5,914 nucleotides of DNA from Calditrichia bacterium (GTDB taxonomy: Bacteria > Calditrichota > Calditrichia > Calditrichales > Calditrichaceae). This document shows, piece by piece, positions 4,128 to 5,914 of the stretch. The notes under the pieces were generated by a model. It was not told where the DNA came from. It was given only the letters and a program-made list of their open reading frames with translations, and did not search any database. Each line of letters opens with the position of its first letter. The first letter of the stretch is position 1. The translations under genes were made by a program, and so were the position numbers. The stretch is from contig JALWEA010000008.1 in assembly GCA_027039465.1 (NCBI GenBank), positions 1 to 5,914 of the forward strand, in the 5' to 3' direction.

Positions 4128-5612
4128 TCAGAAATGAATTATGGCAAGAAATAAAAATAAGGCCAATAAATTAGCCGAAAGATTAACCGTATCGTTATCT
4201 ATGATGCGATAACCTTGAATTAATTTCGTGGGCTTGGAACAATGCATTTTCTTTTCCGTGTATTTGGAACAAACGCTACATTGATACTGTCCCTGTAACG
4301 TGGCACCGATCAGGCTATCGAGAAAATCGCCCAATAAAGAAAAGATTAAAAGAAGCAAAAAATGCGTTAAAGAAAACCGTACAAATAAATAACCTGACAG
4401 AATAACCAAAAATGCCCCGACCAATCCGCCTAAAGTGCCAATCAAAGAAATGGCCCCTGAAATACCTGGATCAACCTTTTTTAAAGTTGTAATCAAAACA
4501 GGACGCGATTTAGAAAGAACACCCAATTCAGTGCTCCAGGTATCGGCCGTAGCAACAGCCAAAGAAAGCAAATACAAGGAATAGAAGAAATCATGCGGAA
4601 AAATAAAATTTAAAATCATTAAAATACCTGGAATTCCACCGTTGGCCAATACCTGGGCATAATCGCGAACGCCGCTTTTTTCAAACGTATTTTTAAAGCG
4701 TTGCTTTTGCTTTTTACCCAATTTGGAAAGCAATGAAGATAAAATAAAAAAGGTTAAAATGGGAACAGCCCACGCCCATCCGCCAAGCCCGAAAATAAAA
4801 GTTGCCAATAGAAAGGTCATCAAGCTCCCGCTCAACGAAAGAAAACCGATTTTAAAGCTTATAAATCCGACCAATGCGGCCAAAGCAAAACCTTCAAAAA
4901 ACAAAAGCACTTGAGGATGATTTAATCGGGTAAAAATAAAAAGTATCAATCCTGTTGAAAACGATAAATAAAAAATCCCATAATCACTTGAAGCGAATAA
5001 GAAAATTATCAAAAGCAAAAAAGATGCAATAAATATACTTAAAATCGGCAATACTACATTAAATAATCTAATAGAATAGTAGAAATAATTTAAAGCAAAG
5101 CTAAAAATCAAGAAAAGTATTGCTCCGAAAATATTGGGCGTTTTCAGGTCAATTGAAATATATTGCCCTCTCCCCTGCCCTTTCCAGGTATACGGAAACG
5201 CAAGTTCGGCTAAAGCGATTTGTGTCAATGCAATCAAGATCAAGTTTGAATTTATTTTTCCAAACAGGATAATAAGAACAAAGTAAGAAAACAGTAAAAT
5301 TGAAGAACGATTCAAGAAATCGAAAAGATTTAATGCATAAGTTGATTTTGTCTTTTTGAATAACCAAACGGCTGCGAATAACAAAACAGCAAGAGCCATT
5401 AAGACAAAATACGATTGTACGAATAACGGCAAAATTCCCAGAAACAATGAATGAAAAATAATGCCGAAGCGTTCAGAATGTACGCGAGCGGATTTCGTAT
5501 TTCTTTTAATTTTGCCTAATAAAAATATCTCCGCTAAAACAATAAAAAAAGCTCCAGCCGAATAAAGCAAATCATTTCCGGCCGGAGCCTGTAAAAATTC
5601 CTGCAAATTCAT
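4128..5612 (-). CDS. DUF92-domain polytopic membrane protein with long N-terminal membrane extension
   Basis: A 494-aa integral membrane protein with roughly a dozen hydrophobic segments. The C-terminal half (from about residue 240) is a DUF92 domain. It shows LSLSGSLMTFLLATFIFGLGG (258-278), RDYAQVLANGGIPGI (316-330), ATADTWSTELG (354-364), GDFLDSLIGATLQ (428-440), a Cys cluster C445-x2-C448 with HC at 457-458, and DNDTVNLSAN (472-481). Studied DUF92 relatives include plant/cyanobacterial VTE6 phytyl-phosphate kinase, so a polyprenyl- or lipid-phosphate kinase role is possible but unproven here. The N-terminal 240 residues form another membrane module with a polar stretch TWKGQGRGQYISIDLKTPN (142-160), possibly a degenerate dolichol-kinase/CTP-transferase-like half; that is only a guess. 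ATG 5612 follows the leuS stop by 18 nt, so it may be cotranscribed with leuS. Coding sequence is visibly more AT-rich than the asnS-apt row, partly due to membrane codons. Confidence 0.85.
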   Translation of the reverse strand: MNLQEFLQAPAGNDLLYSAGAFFIVLAEIFLLGKIKRNTKSARVHSERFGIIFHSLFLGILPLFVQSYFVLMALAVLLFAAVWLFKKTKSTYALNLFDFLNRSSILLFSYFVLIILFGKINSNLILIALTQIALAELAFPYTWKGQGRGQYISIDLKTPNIFGAILFLIFSFALNYFYYSIRLFNVVLPILSIFIASFLLLIIFLFASSDYGIFYLSFSTGLILFIFTRLNHPQVLLFFEGFALAALVGFISFKIGFLSLSGSLMTFLLATFIFGLGGWAWAVPILTFFILSSLLSKLGKKQKQRFKNTFEKSGVRDYAQVLANGGIPGILMILNFIFPHDFFYSLYLLSLAVATADTWSTELGVLSKSRPVLITTLKKVDPGISGAISLIGTLGGLVGAFLVILSGYLFVRFSLTHFLLLLIFSLLGDFLDSLIGATLQGQYQCSVCSKYTEKKMHCSKPTKLIQGYRIIDNDTVNLSANLLALFLFLAIIHF

Positions 5613-5630
5613 AGAAGATCATTCCACGAG

Positions 5631-5914
5631 CTATTTAACAACAATATTCACCAATTTACCTGGCACGGCAATCACTTTAATAATTTTCTTATCCTTAATA
5701 CGCTGTTGAACAATGTCGCTTTCAAGTGCAATGGATTGCAAGGTCTCCCGATCCTTTGCCTGATCTACCGGCACGTTCAATGTACCGCGGACTTTGCCGT
5801 TAATCTGCACGACAATTTCCACGGTATCTTCCTTAAGAAATTCTTCCTGATATTCGGGCCATGGTTCGTAAGCCAGCGTTTTTTGGTGTCCCAACCGTTG
5901 CCAAAGCTCTTCGG
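5631..5914 (-). CDS. leuS: Leucyl-tRNA synthetase, C-terminal fragment (cut by window edge)
   Basis: Only the last 93 residues are present; the gene continues beyond base 5914 and is not broken here. The frame reads EELWQRLGHQKTLAYEPWPE, then VEIVVQINGKVRGTLNVPVD, and ends KKIIKVIAVPGKLVNIVVK before a TAG stop (5631-5633). ElWxxLGh, pWPe, VQxNGKvRg and vPgKLvNiVv are hallmarks of the bacterial LeuRS C-terminal tRNA-binding region. The TTG at 5894 is an internal leucine codon, not a start. LeuRS charges tRNA-Leu in the cytosol. The DUF92 gene follows 18 nt downstream on the same strand. Confidence 0.95.
   Translation of the reverse strand, partial: EELWQRLGHQKTLAYEPWPEYQEEFLKEDTVEIVVQINGKVRGTLNVPVDQAKDRETLQSIALESDIVQQRIKDKKIIKVIAVPGKLVNIVVK

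Noticed and set aside
5631..5894. Independent 87-aa gene starting at TTG 5894
   Set aside because: The frame stays open to the window edge and encodes the LeuRS C-terminal motifs, so it is the end of leuS.

Overview
The window is a stretch of ordinary bacterial chromosome with an AT-rich non-coding interior. Two recognisable promoters share the form TTG-N20-TAnATTTG, which resembles the Bacteroidota/Flavobacteria promoter consensus (TTG-N17-23-TAnnTTTG) more than the E. coli sigma-70 type. Together with the protein repertoire, this suggests a member of the Bacteroidota/Calditrichota (FCB) side of the bacterial tree. That placement is an inference; no 16S rRNA or phylum-specific marker is present.

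Layout: (1) Bases 1-467 are non-coding and carry a cluster of short palindromic, mutually inverted repeats of the TGTCATTG...GCAATCTC kind. (2) Bases 468-3194 hold a plus-strand gene row: a promoter, asnS (asparaginyl-tRNA synthetase, true start ATG 568), a TIGR00725/SLOG-type nucleotide-binding-fold protein, an acylphosphatase overlapping it by 4 nt, and apt (adenine phosphoribosyltransferase) 15 nt further on. (3) A tRNA-Arg(CCU) at 3285-3357 has its own promoter. (4) An AT-rich intergenic region follows. Inside it, 3531-3734 folds on paper into a long rod-like hairpin, a second hairpin, and a textbook intrinsic terminator with a cUUCGg loop and a T6 tract. No plus-strand gene follows, so this looks like a stand-alone non-coding RNA, possibly a 6S-RNA-like regulator, and is the most interesting object in the window. 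(5) On the minus strand, the C-terminal end of leuS (leucyl-tRNA synthetase, cut by the window edge) is followed 18 nt later by a 494-aa polytopic membrane protein with a C-terminal DUF92 domain.

The coding content is mainly translation (asnS, leuS, tRNA-Arg) and purine salvage (apt), with two small accessory proteins and one membrane protein of uncertain role. The plus-strand row and the minus-strand leuS-DUF92 pair converge on the non-coding interior. I found no mobile-element genes, CRISPR array, phage genes or toxin-antitoxin pair.
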